Shown here: positions 9,203 to 17,616 of the stretch, piece by piece
Position numbering within the stretch: position 1 is the first letter of the stretch
Layout: the number at the start of each line of letters is the position of its first letter
Origin: Saprospiraceae bacterium
GTDB lineage: Bacteria > Bacteroidota > Bacteroidia > Chitinophagales > Saprospiraceae
Direction: 5' to 3'
DNA length: 64,000 bases
NCBI GenBank assembly: GCA_016714085.1
Contig: JADJNW010000014.1
Coordinates: 124,001-188,000 of the forward strand
Made by a program: the position numbers and the translations under genes
Notes under the pieces: generated by a model
What the model was told of the DNA's origin: nothing
Database searches by the model: none
The model's input: only the letters and a program-made list of their open reading frames with translations

Positions 9203-10492
9203 TTAAATAGTAGTAGTAGCAATTTCTGTAGGCTGGTTTTTCAATTTTGCATTAAAATAAAAAACCGAAACCAGCACCGCCAACACGCCAGCACCCGACA
9301 AAATGTAGCTAAACGAGATAAAAAAGTCGAGCCAACTCAAGTTGGGTTGCCCGAAATTCTTGTAGAACATGACCGCTACGCTTCCCAAATACCCCGCAGA
9401 ATCGGCGACATAGATCAGAAATCCAGCATTCGCAACGGTTTTGAAAGCGGCGATCATTCGATCGAACAGCACGCAGTTGAAGGGCACGTAGCACATATAT
9501 GTTCCAAGTCCTACCAAAATCATCCAAGGCAATGGCGCAAGCATTTTCATTTGAAACAAGAGCGTACTCACTGCCACCAGTGCAGAACTGGCAATCATCA
9601 CCCAATGATAGATGATAAAAGCCTTTTGGTTATTGCGAATCGCCATCGTGGCTGTTATAAAAACAAACACAATAAAAGCGATCGGAAATTCAGATTGTGA
9701 AAAAATGGCAGGTTTATCAACATAACCTAATGCAATCCAGATTTCATTGGCAAAATCATCGCGGAAGCTGCGGAAAGCAGTCAAAACAGTATAGAATGCA
9801 ATGAGTGCAAATAATCCGAGTGCAAATTTTGATAGAAAAGCGCTGCGATCCATGCGGGTCATAGGTTCTCGCTTGGTGCGTGCAGCTTCATCCTCGGCGG
9901 TGGGTGGTGGCAACTGGTTCAATAAAAAAGAGAATAGTAATAAAGGCACTATGAAAAGTAGGCCTGCCAAGAATGGCATCAAAAATTCTGAAACGCCCCA
10001 AGACACCGTAAGCCATTTTCCGATAGTACGAACGGCTCCAGAGGATACGATAAAACTCACACTCAACCCTGCGCCTAAAGCTTCAGAGGTAGTGCGCCCT
10101 TCCAAATAAGAGAATACAATACCCCAGATCATACCCAAGGGTAAACCATTGAAAAACAGGAAAATAAAATTATATGGATAAGGGACAACCGCAAAAAGCA
10201 GCAAAGCAATTTCGGCGATTGCTACTAGTCCCAGCAGCATAAACAAACGCCTCCCTGGTTTTAATTCTGAAATGACCTTGATCCCGATGAATTTCGCCAA
10301 CATATAGCCCAGCACTTGTACCGTCACCAGCAGAATTTTATATTGAATACCCCAAAGTTCATAATCTTCGTAGCCCGCAGCCGTAAAGGTTTTGCGGTAG
10401 CCGTACATACAAAAATATGTACCAAATGCAGCAATGATGGCATAAACGGTGAAATTGAATTTGGAGGTGCGAAGCAGCCAGGATTTAATCAT
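9203..10492 (-). CDS. DUF5690 family membrane protein (MFS-like)
   Basis: A 429-residue protein with about 11-12 hydrophobic helices. The N-terminal FGTYFCMYGYRKTFTAAGY and GIWGIVFSYLEGR-like segments are typical of DUF5690, a Bacteroidota family related to major-facilitator transporters. The substrate is unknown. There is a cytoplasmic loop near the middle (PPPTAEDEAARTKREPMTR), as expected between two six-helix halves. It ends 55 bases before the modA start on the same strand, so it may read through into the mod operon, though a functional link is not shown. Confidence 0.85.
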   Translation of the reverse strand: MIKSWLLRTSKFNFTVYAIIAAFGTYFCMYGYRKTFTAAGYEDYELWGIQYKILLVTVQVLGYMLAKFIGIKVISELKPGRRLFMLLGLVAIAEIALLLFAVVPYPYNFIFLFFNGLPLGMIWGIVFSYLEGRTTSEALGAGLSVSFIVSSGAVRTIGKWLTVSWGVSEFLMPFLAGLLFIVPLLLFSFLLNQLPPPTAEDEAARTKREPMTRMDRSAFLSKFALGLFALIAFYTVLTAFRSFRDDFANEIWIALGYVDKPAIFSQSEFPIAFIVFVFITATMAIRNNQKAFIIYHWVMIASSALVAVSTLLFQMKMLAPLPWMILVGLGTYMCYVPFNCVLFDRMIAAFKTVANAGFLIYVADSAGYLGSVAVMFYKNFGQPNLSWLDFFISFSYILSGAGVLAVLVSVFYFNAKLKNQPTEIATTTI

Positions 10493-10726
10493 GGTTATTA
10501 GGTGTTTGCGTAAAAATTGCGAAAATATGGGAATTGCGGTAGGTTTTCAGGTTAAATTATTGGTAAAGTTCTCGTTTTCCTGCGTTCTAAGCTTTGTGAG
10601 GGGTGTTAATTCTTATTCGTTAGCTGTTATCGGGGAATTGGTAAATTATTATAGCAAAATATGTGACTTTAGCTTGCAGTTTGGGGTCAAATGATAAATG
10701 TCATTTACAAAAATTCAAGTTTACAC

Positions 10727-11104
10727 ATGGAGCAGAAAAGCTTAGATACCCTGGAAATTTATCACCTGGCAATTAAAATCGGAGAGGAAATTTGGCGGGC
10801 GACTGAACCTTGGAGTTTTTTTGCGAAAAATACCATTGGTAAACAAATAGTGCGTAGTGCCGATTCTATGGCAGCGAATATTTCTGAAGGTTATGGACGA
10901 TTTTCTTACAAAGATCGTCGTTTATTTTGTCTTTACAGTCGAGGCTCTGCTTTTGAAACGGAAACCTGGATTGCCAAAGCGAAAAGTAGAAACCTAATAT
11001 CAGAGGAGCAATTTGACCAATTGAATACCTCCCTAAAAGAATTTCAGCGAAAGCTCAATAAGTTTATAGAACATCTCAATCGTCAAATTAAAGAAGGTAA
11101 GTAA
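10727..11104 (+). CDS. Four helix bundle protein (23S rRNA IVS-encoded protein family)
   Basis: A 125-residue all-helical protein of the S23/IVP family (TIGR02436-like). Landmarks are LDTLEIYHLAIKIGEEIW, IGKQIVRSADSMAANISEGYGR, and the closing amphipathic helices. The family was first found in 23S rRNA intervening sequences but occurs alone in many Bacteroidota genomes; a pentameric four-helix bundle is known, the function is not. I start at ATG 10727 (MEQKSLDT), the family's usual beginning, rather than 12 codons upstream. It stands alone between oppositely oriented genes. Confidence 0.85.
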   Translation: MEQKSLDTLEIYHLAIKIGEEIWRATEPWSFFAKNTIGKQIVRSADSMAANISEGYGRFSYKDRRLFCLYSRGSAFETETWIAKAKSRNLISEEQFDQLNTSLKEFQRKLNKFIEHLNRQIKEGK

Positions 11105-11116
11105 TTGGAGTTATTT

Positions 11117-11184
11117 GTTAGCGGTTATCTGGAGTTGAGTATCGATAACTATTACCCGATAACCAATAACAGATAACCCTTAAC
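11117..11184. terminator. Imperfect inverted repeat between convergent genes
   Basis: GTTAGCGGTTATCTG (11117-11131) pairs with CAGATAACCCTTAAC (11170-11184), 13 of 15 positions. The loop carries more copies of GATAAC. It sits between the ends of the four-helix-bundle gene and the ABC-F gene and may stop transcription from both sides, although no T-run follows. Confidence 0.45.
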
Positions 11185-13048
11185 TTAATTCCGCCAATTC
11201 CAGCCACCGCATTTCCTTCTCTTCCAGCATTTCGTTGATTTGATTGAGTTCCTTACCCAGTTTTTCAATCGTGTCCGGCGTCAAGTCAGTTGAATTGAAT
11301 TGTTCCATGATCTCCCCTTTTCGTTCCTCGAAGCGTTTGATTTCCTTTTCTAACTTGTTCATCTCCTTGCGTTCATCCTGGGAGAGGCGGCGCTCAGAGG
11401 CTTGTGGTTGCTGGCTTTGTTTCTGTTTTTGCTCTTCAACACGGGCAGCGCTGCGCTGTTCGCGTTCGCGCTCTTTTTGCAATTCGCGGTACTCCGTATA
11501 GTCGCCATTGAAATCCCCGATTTTGCCATTTCCTTCAAAAACAAACAAATGATCCACAATCTTATCCATAAAAAAGCGGTCGTGCGTCACCACCAAAATA
11601 CACCCCGGAAAATCCATCAAAAAATCTTCTAAAACCTGCAGTGTAACTACATCCAAATCATTCGTCGGCTCGTCGAGGATCAAAAAATTGGGATTTTTCA
11701 TCAAAATCGTCAACAAATACAGGCGTCGGCGCTCGCCTCCGCTCAGTTGCGACACGTACACTTGTTGTTGCTTGCGCGAAAACAAAAAACGCTCAAGCAA
11801 AGCCGCCGCCGTTAGCTTCTGTCCTTTTGCTAAAGGGATGAATTCTGCGATGTCTTGCACCGCGTCAATCACGCGCTTATCCTCTTTCAGATTGATGCCA
11901 TCCTGGGTATAGTAACCAAAAACCGTGTTATCGCCTACCACCACTTTCCCTGTATCCGGCCGAATTTCCTGTGTCAGAATTTTTAAAAAAGTTGTTTTCC
12001 CAACTCCATTTGGTCCCACGATGCCAACGCGCTCATTCTTTTTGAATTTGTAATCAAAATTTTGCATGATTTTCAAATCACCAAAATGCTTGCTCACATT
12101 GTGCAATTCCAGAATCTTACCACCCAGCCGCTGCCCCTGAATTTCAATTTGCATATTCTTTTCGACCGCCACACCTGAGACCTTCTCTTCCAGTTCATAA
12201 TAAGCGTCCACACGCGACTTTGCTTTGGTGGTGCGGGCTTGCGGCGAGCGGCGCACCCAGTCGAGTTCGCGTTCGAGTAGTTTTTTATCTTTGGACAATT
12301 CCGCGCCTTCTGTTTCTTGTCGAATCGCTTTCTTTTCCAAATACTCCGAATAGTTGCCCGTATAACGATACAATTTACCACCTTCCAATTCAATGATTTG
12401 ATTACAAACCCTTTCTAAAAAATAGCGGTCGTGCGTCACCATAAACAGGGTCAGATTTGGCTGTTGTAAATAAGTTTCCAGCCATTCGATCATATCCAAA
12501 TCCAGGTGGTTCGTGGGTTCATCAAGAATCAAGAATTCAGGTTCGTCAATAATCAATTTGGCTAAAGCCAAGCGCTTCTTTTGTCCGCCCGACAACATCC
12601 GCACCGGCTGGTCGAATTTACTTACTTTTAATTTCGTCAAAATTTCCTTGATGCGCGCCTCCATATCCCAGGCTTTCAGGTCGTCCATTTTCGCCAGCAC
12701 CGATTCGAGCGGAACGCCTACACCCAGCATCGCCAGTTCGTATTGTTTCACTACTTGCACCAAGGGATTCTCAGAGTCTAAAGCCGCGTCAATCACCGTC
12801 GCTCCTTCGGCAAATTCTGGGTCTTGTACCAAATAGCCCACTCGAATGTCGCGTCGCAACAACAAATTCGCCTGTTCACCCTCCGGTGCTTCCAATCCTG
12901 CGATCACGCGCAACAGCGTAGTCTTGCCGGTGCCATTCTTGGCTACCAGCGCGATCTTCTGTCCTTTATTGATCTGCAAGGAAAGATGTTGGAAAAGTAC
13001 CTTTTCTCCGTAGGTTTTCGTGATATTTTCTAAAGTCAAATAATTCAC
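11180..13048 (-). CDS. ABC-F family ATP-binding protein (Uup-like)
   Basis: A soluble translation-associated ABC-F protein, 622 residues, with two ATPase domains and no membrane helix. Domain 1: Walker A AKNGTGKTT and signature LSGGQKKRLALAKL. Domain 2: Walker A GPNGVGKTT and signature LSGGERRRLYLL. A linker of about 80 residues lies between them, and a C-terminal coiled coil (MNKLEKEIKRFEERKGEIME) is typical of Uup. Uup-type proteins act on ribosomes or branched DNA; which applies here is not known. The ATG at 13048 lies 21 bases downstream of a good -7 box. Confidence 0.93.
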   Translation of the reverse strand: MNYLTLENITKTYGEKVLFQHLSLQINKGQKIALVAKNGTGKTTLLRVIAGLEAPEGEQANLLLRRDIRVGYLVQDPEFAEGATVIDAALDSENPLVQVVKQYELAMLGVGVPLESVLAKMDDLKAWDMEARIKEILTKLKVSKFDQPVRMLSGGQKKRLALAKLIIDEPEFLILDEPTNHLDLDMIEWLETYLQQPNLTLFMVTHDRYFLERVCNQIIELEGGKLYRYTGNYSEYLEKKAIRQETEGAELSKDKKLLERELDWVRRSPQARTTKAKSRVDAYYELEEKVSGVAVEKNMQIEIQGQRLGGKILELHNVSKHFGDLKIMQNFDYKFKKNERVGIVGPNGVGKTTFLKILTQEIRPDTGKVVVGDNTVFGYYTQDGINLKEDKRVIDAVQDIAEFIPLAKGQKLTAAALLERFLFSRKQQQVYVSQLSGGERRRLYLLTILMKNPNFLILDEPTNDLDVVTLQVLEDFLMDFPGCILVVTHDRFFMDKIVDHLFVFEGNGKIGDFNGDYTEYRELQKEREREQRSAARVEEQKQKQSQQPQASERRLSQDERKEMNKLEKEIKRFEERKGEIMEQFNSTDLTPDTIEKLGKELNQINEMLEEKEMRWLELAELS

Positions 13049-13068
13049 AATCCTGATTTTATGAGGTG

Positions 13069-13076
13069 CAAAGGTA
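13069..13076 (-). promoter_or_regulatory. Promoter -7 box of the ABC-F gene
   Basis: The reverse strand reads TACCTTTG (exact TAnnTTTG), followed by CACC, 21 bases before the ATG. Confidence 0.5.
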
Positions 13077-13137
13077 TGAAATTGGTGGGATGTTGTGTGG
13101 ACTTAGCAAAAAGGGTATTTTAAAGAAATTTGTGGGG

Positions 13138-13692
13138 CTAAAACAACTCCTTCACTTCCAGTTCAAAATCAATTGTAGAACAAGCGATCGTTTCTCCAAC
13201 AAAGGCGACCCTAGTTATAGTATATTCTTTATCAATAGGTTGTGAATAAATTTCAACTTGTTGTTCTTTCAAATTCACAATCCAATATTCAGGAATACCT
13301 GCTTCGGCGTAGAGTGGCAGCTTGACCTGGCGGTCAAGTTTTATGCTGGTATCCGCAACTTCGATGACTAAAAAAATGTCCTCTGGTCTGGGATGCTGGT
13401 GACGGTAATCATCTTTTCTGAATTTTGCAACTACAACATCTGGCTCTGGCTCGGAATGCTTGTCAATATTGACAGGATTTTGAATACAAATGGAGACCTT
13501 ATTGCTTAATTGTTTGATAAGCGTTCTATTCAAAAAGTTTACAATCCCAGCGTGAAAACTCTTTATCGGACTCATTTTGATAATTTCACCTTTAATCAAT
13601 TCAACGCGGTCTTCTGGCTTTAGAATGCCTACGTCTGCCATTTTGTAGTAATCCTCCACGGTAAATAATTGCCGTTTTATTTGAACTGCCAT
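13138..13692 (-). CDS. Uma2 family endonuclease-like protein (DUF820)
   Basis: A 184-residue restriction-endonuclease-fold protein. Landmarks: FTVEDYYKMADVGILKPEDRVELIKGE, then EPEPDVVVAKF and IFLVIEVADTS, which supply the acidic residues of the PD-(D/E)xK site, then LPLYAEAGIPEYWIVN. Uma2 proteins are abundant in cyanobacteria and Bacteroidota; a role in nucleic-acid cleavage or mobile DNA has been proposed but is unproven. It is a solitary gene with its own promoter and is divergent from the EAD11-like cluster. Confidence 0.9.
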   Translation of the reverse strand: MAVQIKRQLFTVEDYYKMADVGILKPEDRVELIKGEIIKMSPIKSFHAGIVNFLNRTLIKQLSNKVSICIQNPVNIDKHSEPEPDVVVAKFRKDDYRHQHPRPEDIFLVIEVADTSIKLDRQVKLPLYAEAGIPEYWIVNLKEQQVEIYSQPIDKEYTITRVAFVGETIACSTIDFELEVKELF

Positions 13693-13709
13693 ACTCTTTT
13701 GCTTTTGAG

Positions 13710-13717
13710 CAAAGATA
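13710..13717 (-). promoter_or_regulatory. Promoter -7 box of the Uma2 gene
   Basis: The reverse strand reads TATCTTTG, an exact TAnnTTTG match, 18 bases before ATG 13692. Confidence 0.5.
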
Positions 13718-13849
13718 ATGAATTTTAGATATTAAAACCAGGATGGGAATCTGCATCGTGCAGGGCTAAGCCAACGATTCTTTGATTTAGAAAAAATACC
13801 TTTTATTTTCTATTGTTTTCCATTACTTTAGTAGGATGAAATATTTTCT

Positions 13850-14767
13850 ATGCCTGAAATTTCATTAAATATAAAACGCTTAATATCAGAGAGTTCGCTC
13901 GAAGAGTCCGCCGATTTGCTTTCGCAGGCTTGGCAAAGGAAAGATACTTCGTTGTATAACTTGACGATTCAATTAAAAGAGCGCTATACTACATTGAAAA
14001 AAGAGACGGCATTAGGCGTCATTAGTAGAACCGATGCAGAATTGGAACGTGCGAAAATCACAGATGCCCTACTTTTTCTTTGCGATAAATTGGATCATCC
14101 TACTATTCAGATTCCTCGTCATCTGGAAAATTATTTCCCGACAAAAGCCCCCAAAAAAAGTCGAACTTGGCTCTTTGTTGCAGGCGGTGCGCTGGTTCTG
14201 GTTGCTATTACTTATTTTTTAGTACAATCTTTTTCCAAGCCAACGGATTTTGATTTAAAAGTTTTTCTTCAAATTCCAAGTGAACTTGCCGATCGTATAT
14301 CGAATGTGCAGGTAAAATTGGCATTTGGCGATTATCAACTTCCGCCGCGAGAGGTGGATGCTCAGGGAAGGGTTGATTTTACTGATATTCCTATCAAGTA
14401 TAAAAACGATTCTTTGCATTTGATATTAATGGATTTACCTTACGAAGTAGTGAACCAAAGCGCAGCGACTGCTGCTCAAAGCAATAATAGTAGCGTTACA
14501 TTTGAATTGAACCGTATTGTACAATGGACGAACTGGCGTGGCACGCTCAAAGACGCATTTGGCAAACCAATCGCCCATGCAAAATTGGATATCGAAAGTG
14601 GCTTAGCAAGCGTTATTACGAATGAAGATGGCAATTTTTCAGTGAAAATTCCTCGGGCCGCTGGGGAGCGCGTGCAAGTAACAGGATACCTGAACGGTGA
14701 ACAAGTACTGAACAGTAGCTTTATTTTAACCGAACAAATTCCGACCCAAATTCAATTAAACCAATAG
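13850..14767 (+). CDS. EAD11-like adaptor domain joined to a membrane helix and a carboxypeptidase-regulatory-like domain
   Basis: 305 residues in three parts. Residues ~5-82 form a helical domain that fits effector-associated domain 11 (EAD11): LISESSLEESADLLSQAW, LKERYTTLKKETALGVIS, then ERAKITDALLFLCDKL. EADs are small homotypic adaptors that recruit effectors in bacterial conflict or NTPase-controlled signalling systems. One membrane helix spans ~106-126. The C-terminal part is extracytoplasmic, with a beta-rich stretch and a CarboxypepD_reg-like fold at ~229-290 (GTLKDAFGKPIAHAKL, NEDGNFSVKIP). The gene starts a three-gene run with gaps of 2 and 19 bases. Seen: architecture. Inferred: coupling of an envelope sensor to a cytoplasmic effector. 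The effector itself is not in this window. Confidence 0.75.
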   Translation: MPEISLNIKRLISESSLEESADLLSQAWQRKDTSLYNLTIQLKERYTTLKKETALGVISRTDAELERAKITDALLFLCDKLDHPTIQIPRHLENYFPTKAPKKSRTWLFVAGGALVLVAITYFLVQSFSKPTDFDLKVFLQIPSELADRISNVQVKLAFGDYQLPPREVDAQGRVDFTDIPIKYKNDSLHLILMDLPYEVVNQSAATAAQSNNSSVTFELNRIVQWTNWRGTLKDAFGKPIAHAKLDIESGLASVITNEDGNFSVKIPRAAGERVQVTGYLNGEQVLNSSFILTEQIPTQIQLNQ

Positions 14768-14769
14768 AA

Positions 14770-15774
14770 ATGAAGCGCTTCATGGCCTGGGCAAGTTTGT
14801 TTTTCATATTGCCGATGCTTTCCTCCGGACAGGAGTTTATTTTGACCGGGCGCATTCTTGATGTCAAAACTCAAAAAGGTGTGTCCAATATTACAGTAAA
14901 GGTAGTTGGTTACAGCCAAGGGCAAACGGATGACGAAGGCGTATTCCGCATTGCGATTCCAAACAAATTGACTACTGTAAAACTCGAAGTTGCCGGAGGC
15001 TATAAATCCTTGTTAAATAGCGAAATCCCTGTTCCGAAATCTTCCGATGCGATGATTCAAATGCTGGTAGAGAAATTAGCCAATGAAAATGACTTATTGC
15101 AAAAAGAAGTAGCTCGCCTAAAGACACAGAATAAACTAAAATCAGACCAAATTAAAGAACTGCAATCGGCGGTCGAAGATTCGCTTCGATTTTACAAAGG
15201 AAAAATGGAGAAACTTCATTTGAATAATAATGCTGAACGTGATTCTTTATTGCGCCTGGTCGAGCAGTTAACTAACTCAATAGAAGGGGATTACGTCTTG
15301 AAAAACAAGCGCGAGAGCTACCAGCATATTTCTACCGATTTGCTAACTTACGTGACTCGATTGAAGGATTTACGCGATTGGATAGCACACGCGGAGGACG
15401 TGCTTTTGAATCAAAAAGCTTCTGAAAATTTTAATAAAACCCTTGAATTATATAGCCAAGCCAGGGATGATTTATTTGTTAAACAAGCGGATTACCAGGA
15501 TCAAGTACAGAAATACTGGGAAAAGGAGGTGTTGACCAATGATTTGAAACAATTATTCGATCTTGCATTGGGGGATATTCATGATACCACCATCCTGCCG
15601 CTCAAGGATTCATTACTGGCGCCTATCGGCGATTTTTATACCGGGAAAATATCTAGACTTTCCGCTCAGAAAAAGGTCAAGAAACAAGCTACTGCTACCA
15701 ATGGACAACTACTCTTGCCAATCAAAGAACTGGAACGGCGCGTGACTGCATTCAATCAAGCTTTAAGTAATTAA
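14770..15774 (+). CDS. Secreted carboxypeptidase-regulatory-like domain and coiled-coil protein
   Basis: 334 residues. A signal peptide (MKRFMAWASLFFILPMLSSGQ) is followed by a CarboxypepD_reg-like domain at ~24-85 (LTGRILDVKTQKGVSNITVKVVG, TDDEGVFRIAIP), then a long coiled coil at ~95-175 (NENDLLQKEVARLKTQNKL...) and a helical C-terminus. No enzyme motif is seen. It starts two bases after the EAD11-like gene and shares a domain type with it, so both products probably face the same periplasmic compartment and may interact. It is possibly a structural or sensory partner; that is inference. Confidence 0.75.
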   Translation: MKRFMAWASLFFILPMLSSGQEFILTGRILDVKTQKGVSNITVKVVGYSQGQTDDEGVFRIAIPNKLTTVKLEVAGGYKSLLNSEIPVPKSSDAMIQMLVEKLANENDLLQKEVARLKTQNKLKSDQIKELQSAVEDSLRFYKGKMEKLHLNNNAERDSLLRLVEQLTNSIEGDYVLKNKRESYQHISTDLLTYVTRLKDLRDWIAHAEDVLLNQKASENFNKTLELYSQARDDLFVKQADYQDQVQKYWEKEVLTNDLKQLFDLALGDIHDTTILPLKDSLLAPIGDFYTGKISRLSAQKKVKKQATATNGQLLLPIKELERRVTAFNQALSN

Positions 15775-15793
15775 CGTAAAAAATTTCCCTTAT

Positions 15794-16537
15794 ATGAAAT
15801 CCCACCACCTGTTTTTAGGAATACTTTGCTGTTTGATCTTGTTTGCTTGCAATCAGGATAATGATTGCGATGGCACTTTTGTTATTGAAAAAATACTTCC
15901 AAATAGTAATCCGCCGGGTAGCGAAGTCAGTATTCAAGGCACTGGGTTTTCAGCTAAAAGTACGGTGCGTTTTGCCGGGCAAATAGCAAAATCAAGCTTT
16001 AGCAATGAAAAAGGTCTGGTTGCCGTAGTGCCGAATAATGTGACTGGATTTGTGGACTTGACCGTGGAGGAAGGCGACTGCCTTGCCCGCGCTGATTTTG
16101 AGGTATTAGGCACACTGCCTGTGAATTGGGTGGCTTCGCCGACGGTGATTATAATTCCGACCCTGCCTTCTACATTTCCTTCCAACCTTAATAATGTGTG
16201 GGTGAATTATTATGATCCTAATTACACATTAGGTATTTTCCATGATGATGATTGTTTTTTTAGCTTCACGGGAATTTTAGATCTTAATGAATTTTCCACA
16301 GAAACGCATACTACAAATGATTTTTTAAATAATAATCCTATTACTGGAATATATAAGTGTGTCGATGGTAGCTTGGAGATTAGAATTGACCGGACTAAAA
16401 AAGGAGGAACAATAGAAACTTATGATGGCGTTATTATTTTGCCAGAAACCGTTGGAGAATCTAACAATACCAATAGTTTATATATGCTACTCACTTCCCG
16501 ATCAACAGGTAGGCAACTAATAATTAGGCAACAATAA
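15794..16537 (+). CDS. IPT/TIG-domain lipoprotein
   Basis: 247 residues. The signal peptide ends in a lipobox (CLILFAC, Cys ~19). Next comes an IPT/TIG immunoglobulin-like domain at ~28-105: IEKILPNSNPPGSEVSIQGTGFS, VRFAGQIAKS, VAVVPNNVTGFVDLTV. The C-terminal 130 residues are not recognised. IPT/TIG domains on Bacteroidota lipoproteins usually serve in surface binding. It is the third gene of the EAD11-like cluster, 19 bases after the previous stop, and ends 8 bases from an oppositely oriented gene. Confidence 0.8.
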   Translation: MKSHHLFLGILCCLILFACNQDNDCDGTFVIEKILPNSNPPGSEVSIQGTGFSAKSTVRFAGQIAKSSFSNEKGLVAVVPNNVTGFVDLTVEEGDCLARADFEVLGTLPVNWVASPTVIIIPTLPSTFPSNLNNVWVNYYDPNYTLGIFHDDDCFFSFTGILDLNEFSTETHTTNDFLNNNPITGIYKCVDGSLEIRIDRTKKGGTIETYDGVIILPETVGESNNTNSLYMLLTSRSTGRQLIIRQQ

Positions 16538-16545
16538 TTTAAATT

Positions 16546-17535
16546 TTATTTCCCTGTAATATATCGAAGATTGATACTGAAATTGTTCTGACTGCCATTT
16601 ACAGGTGTTGATGTAAAGCTTTTATAATCATTAACCACAGGCTTTTGAAATTCAGCACTTAAAGAAAAGCGTTCAGAAAACTTTACTTGCGCCCCCAATC
16701 CAAGGATCAATTGATAATTGGTATTGGACAAGCCCGCCTTGTATTGCTTGTTGAAGCTTGCGTTGAAAGCCGTTTGCGCAAATACAATGAGCAAATCGCC
16801 AGGTATTTCTTTCGCCACAATTACATTGGCAAGTGGTGTTAGTGTGGTTTGTTTTTGAGCGTTGGAAGGCAATTTTACAATAGCACCCAATCCGGCAAAG
16901 CCGTACAATCCTTCACCAATTAATTGATAGAAATTCCCTTGTACCCAAAATTCTGATCGAGCAATATCGAGCGCGCGCCGTGTAGATGGCGCTTGATAAG
17001 ACGCTGGAAAAAGCACGCCGCCTTGAAGCGTCAATTCTGGAAGATTCCAGACAGGGACCAAGCGAAAACGCACTCCGGCCTTGCTCAAAGTATGAAAACT
17101 AAGCGCTAAAATAGCATCATTATTTGGATCAGTAACTAGCGTATCCGAGGCAGTTGATTTCAGCACTTTGAAAGGAGAATTATCAACGTTTGCATCCAGG
17201 CGATAATGCAAGTAATGAAGATCAAAGCCAAGATTGAACCGTCCACCCTCAGAAACACCATAAGTAATTTGTAAAATATGCTGCAAAGAAGTACCACGCG
17301 ATAGTTCTCCGGGCGAGGTTTCAGGTAGCCGCTGATTTTTCTGCGTAGAAAGCGCATTAAAAAACAAGATTTCCACCTGGCGAGGCTGCACCATCAATGG
17401 CGATAAGCCGGAGAAAACAGGAAAGGCTTGCAAGGTGTCCTGTGCAGTATTGTAAAAAGCAGGCTGTGCTTGTACCTGTTGCGATAGCGCAACTGCCAAC
17501 ACCAGCAAGAATAAGGATTTCAGGGATATTTTCAT
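16546..17535 (-). CDS. Outer-membrane beta-barrel-like protein
   Basis: 329 residues from the ATG at 17535, where a clean signal peptide begins (MKISLKSLFLLVLAVALSQQVQAQ). The rest is rich in alternating hydrophobic strands ending on aromatic residues (GGRFNLGFDLHYLHYRL, RFSLSAEFQKPVV, FSINLRYITGK), as in outer-membrane barrels; the last residues are compatible with a barrel-closing strand. I cannot name the family; a role as porin or OmpW/DUF-type barrel is possible. The longer frame from 17574 would put 13 residues before the signal peptide and is rejected. It is convergent with the EAD11-like cluster. Confidence 0.75.
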   Translation of the reverse strand: MKISLKSLFLLVLAVALSQQVQAQPAFYNTAQDTLQAFPVFSGLSPLMVQPRQVEILFFNALSTQKNQRLPETSPGELSRGTSLQHILQITYGVSEGGRFNLGFDLHYLHYRLDANVDNSPFKVLKSTASDTLVTDPNNDAILALSFHTLSKAGVRFRLVPVWNLPELTLQGGVLFPASYQAPSTRRALDIARSEFWVQGNFYQLIGEGLYGFAGLGAIVKLPSNAQKQTTLTPLANVIVAKEIPGDLLIVFAQTAFNASFNKQYKAGLSNTNYQLILGLGAQVKFSERFSLSAEFQKPVVNDYKSFTSTPVNGSQNNFSINLRYITGK

Positions 17536-17616
17536 GGCGACTGTTTTTGGTAAAAACCAGTCTAAATGTAGCAAATATCTTCCGATCTCAGATATAAAGT
17601 ATTGATAATTATTTTC

